This document shows, piece by piece, positions 62,636-64,000 of a stretch of DNA of 64,000 nucleotides. Each line of letters opens with the position of its first letter. The first letter of the stretch is position 1. The stretch is from Thiomicrorhabdus sp. Milos-T2 (GTDB taxonomy: Bacteria; Pseudomonadota; Gammaproteobacteria; Thiomicrospirales; Thiomicrospiraceae), in NCBI RefSeq assembly GCF_000702325.1, contig NZ_KL370891.1, positions 1,879,306-1,943,305 on the forward strand, read 5' to 3'. The position numbers were made by a program, and so were the translations under genes. The notes below the pieces were generated by a model, which was not told the origin of the DNA, ran no database searches, and worked only from the letters and a program-made list of their open reading frames with translations.

Positions 62636-64000
62636 TTAGTTAAATTTACCGCGTTGCAAATAGCGTTTAGCCAATAAAAATCCAAAATACGTAAACAATA
62701 AGAATAGAATCGGCATCGTTTTCCATTCGGCATAAAACGTTAGGCCTTCATAGGGTTGCACTTTTCCACGTAAAACACCCTCTTCATAAGCGGGTATTTG
62801 TTGCTTAATGTTTCCCTTAATATCCACAATAGCCGTGTACCCAGTATTAGTACTTCTCGCTATTTCACGCCCCAACTCTAAAGCACGCATTTGCACTTCT
62901 TGCAATTGCTGAGCTGGCTCAAAAGTATTGGCAAACCAAGCATCGTTACTAACCGTAATAAGGTATTTCGCTTCGGGCAGTTGCCTAGCCAATTCATCAC
63001 CAAACGCCATCTCATAACAAATACTTAACCCCGCAGGTTGTCCACCCAACATAAGTGGTTTTTGATTAATATCGCCATGAGAAAACGTCGCAAATGGTAT
63101 ATCAAACAAGCCGCTCACAAAAGCAAATGCGCTAGTAAACGGAAAGTACTCACTAAACGGCACTAAATGCTGTTTGTAATAACGTTGTTTTGTATTGTGC
63201 ATATTAATTAAGGCATTGTAATAATTATCTGAATGAACGCCACCAGCAATCACTCCCACCAAAATATCCGTATTTAGCAATTCTGCATCTTTTATAAAAC
63301 CTTTTAAAGCGCCTTTTTCAACTACATCAAAGTAAGCTGGAATGGCGGTTTCCGGCCAAACTACTACATCTGCATCCATATTGCGTTTGGTTAATCCAAT
63401 ATAGGTTTTTAAGGTTGGATAAAATTCATCAGGTAACCATTTTTTATCTTGCGGGATATTCCCCTGAATTAACGCAACTTCTAATGGCTTATCAATAGGC
63501 TTAACCCATTCCACATTTTGTAAAAGACCGCCAATCGACCAAACTAAACATAATGAGATACTCGCAACCACCCAGTTCTTTTGCTTAAACAACCACAACA
63601 GCAGCCCCGCCGATATCGCCACCGCCCATGACATTCCCCAAACACCAAATACTGGGGCATAGCCATCCAGCCAAGTGTGTAAATGCGTGGTTCCACTAAT
63701 TAAAAATGGAAAACCGCCAAAAATAGTCGATCGAAACAATTCTAATAACACCCAAACAGCAGGAAATAAAAGGGTTAATACCAGGCCTGGTTGTTTCGAG
63801 TTTTTAAAATGCTGTGCAACCCAACCGCCTAACGCAACCGAGAGCGATAAAAACAATACAAATCCAGCGGTAAGCAAAACAGCAACGGGCAACACAACGC
63901 CTGAATAGAGATACATACTTGAAAGCAGCCAACTAACCCCTAAACCAAATTGCCCAAGACCAAACCATAAACCAATTTTTGCACCATCAAATCGCGATTC
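62636..64000 (-). CDS. lnt: Apolipoprotein N-acyltransferase (5' end outside window)
   Basis: Lnt adds the third acyl chain to lipoproteins after LspA has acted. The frame stays open to the right edge, so the N terminus is missing. The last visible bases code ESRFDGAKIGLWFGLGQFGLGVSWLLSSMY, the family's conserved helix region, so the ATG at 63916 is internal. Further on come several membrane helices and then the nitrilase domain with VVWPETAIPAYF (Glu), HLVPFSEYFP, and GLSICYEMAFGDE with the catalytic Cys. A last helix lies near the end. At least 455 residues are visible. Confidence 0.95.
   Translation of the reverse strand, partial: ESRFDGAKIGLWFGLGQFGLGVSWLLSSMYLYSGVVLPVAVLLTAGFVLFLSLSVALGGWVAQHFKNSKQPGLVLTLLFPAVWVLLELFRSTIFGGFPFLISGTTHLHTWLDGYAPVFGVWGMSWAVAISAGLLLWLFKQKNWVVASISLCLVWSIGGLLQNVEWVKPIDKPLEVALIQGNIPQDKKWLPDEFYPTLKTYIGLTKRNMDADVVVWPETAIPAYFDVVEKGALKGFIKDAELLNTDILVGVIAGGVHSDNYYNALINMHNTKQRYYKQHLVPFSEYFPFTSAFAFVSGLFDIPFATFSHGDINQKPLMLGGQPAGLSICYEMAFGDELARQLPEAKYLITVSNDAWFANTFEPAQQLQEVQMRALELGREIARSTNTGYTAIVDIKGNIKQQIPAYEEGVLRGKVQPYEGLTFYAEWKTMPILFLLFTYFGFLLAKRYLQRGKFN
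63780..63791. repeat. 12-bp palindrome ACCAGGCCTGGT, copy 14 (in lnt)
   Basis: Exact copy in lnt; reads Q-P-G-L-V at the start of a membrane helix. Confidence 0.9.

Noticed and set aside
63675-63908. lnt starting at the ATG at 63916, making the gene complete
   Set aside because: The frame is open to the window edge and the upstream residues belong to the conserved Lnt helix region.

Overview
The window is an AT-rich bacterial chromosome segment, almost all of it ordinary housekeeping genes of a gammaproteobacterium. The blocks recR-ybaB-dnaX with 4.5S RNA, accB-accC-prmA-dusB-fis, purH-purD, rpsT-murJ-ribF-ileS-lspA and rlmH-rsfS-nadD / holA-lptE-leuS all point to that class. Protein style and gene order would fit a sulfur-oxidising Thiomicrospira/Thiomicrorhabdus-like organism, but that is inference and was not tested by any search.

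Layout. 1-3.8 kb (minus strand): recR (cut by the window edge), ybaB, dnaX, 4.5S RNA, tRNA-Gly(UCC) and tRNA-Ser(GGA) with a good promoter. 3.8-10.5 kb: a haem-binding-like periplasmic protein, then a tripartite RND efflux operon (TolC-like protein, adaptor, pump). 10.8-20 kb: hydrolase, pdxB, DUF302 lipoprotein, FadL-type porin, SDR protein, FxsA, and a DsbD with a duplicated N-terminal domain. 20.4-29.7 kb: aroQ, accBC, prmA, dusB-fis, purH, purD, ComFB-like protein. 29.9-40 kb: clpB, YdcF-like protein, hemN, rlmKL, a lytic transglycosylase, a PqiA-like protein. 40.2-42.6 kb: a foreign-looking run of small minus-strand genes separated by attC-like sites, best read as an integron cassette cluster without an integrase. 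43-50 kb: lspA, ileS, ribF, murJ, DUF3817, rpsT. 50.7-53.7 kb: an ABC-type tripartite exporter. 54.5-64 kb: rlmH, rsfS, nadD, proA, holA, lptE, leuS, a YbeL-like protein, and lnt (5' end outside the window).

The spaces between genes hold most of what is unusual. (1) A 12-bp perfect palindrome, ACCAGGCCTGGT, occurs 14 times exactly, in spacers and in genes. (2) A MITE-like family of about 160-220 bp has 17-bp terminal inverted repeats, a TAGCTAGCTA centre and AT-rich 5-bp target duplications; there are seven copies plus fragments. (3) Long hairpins with a conserved apex lie after purH, before purD and after rpsT. (4) Paired CACGAAG-type inverted repeats occur, with one whole unit of about 300 bp duplicated next to holA. 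(5) Three tandem copies of a 158-bp unit lie upstream of the ABC exporter. (6) Seven TGACTAA heptamers run into the fis start codon. No transposase, integrase, prophage or CRISPR array is visible.
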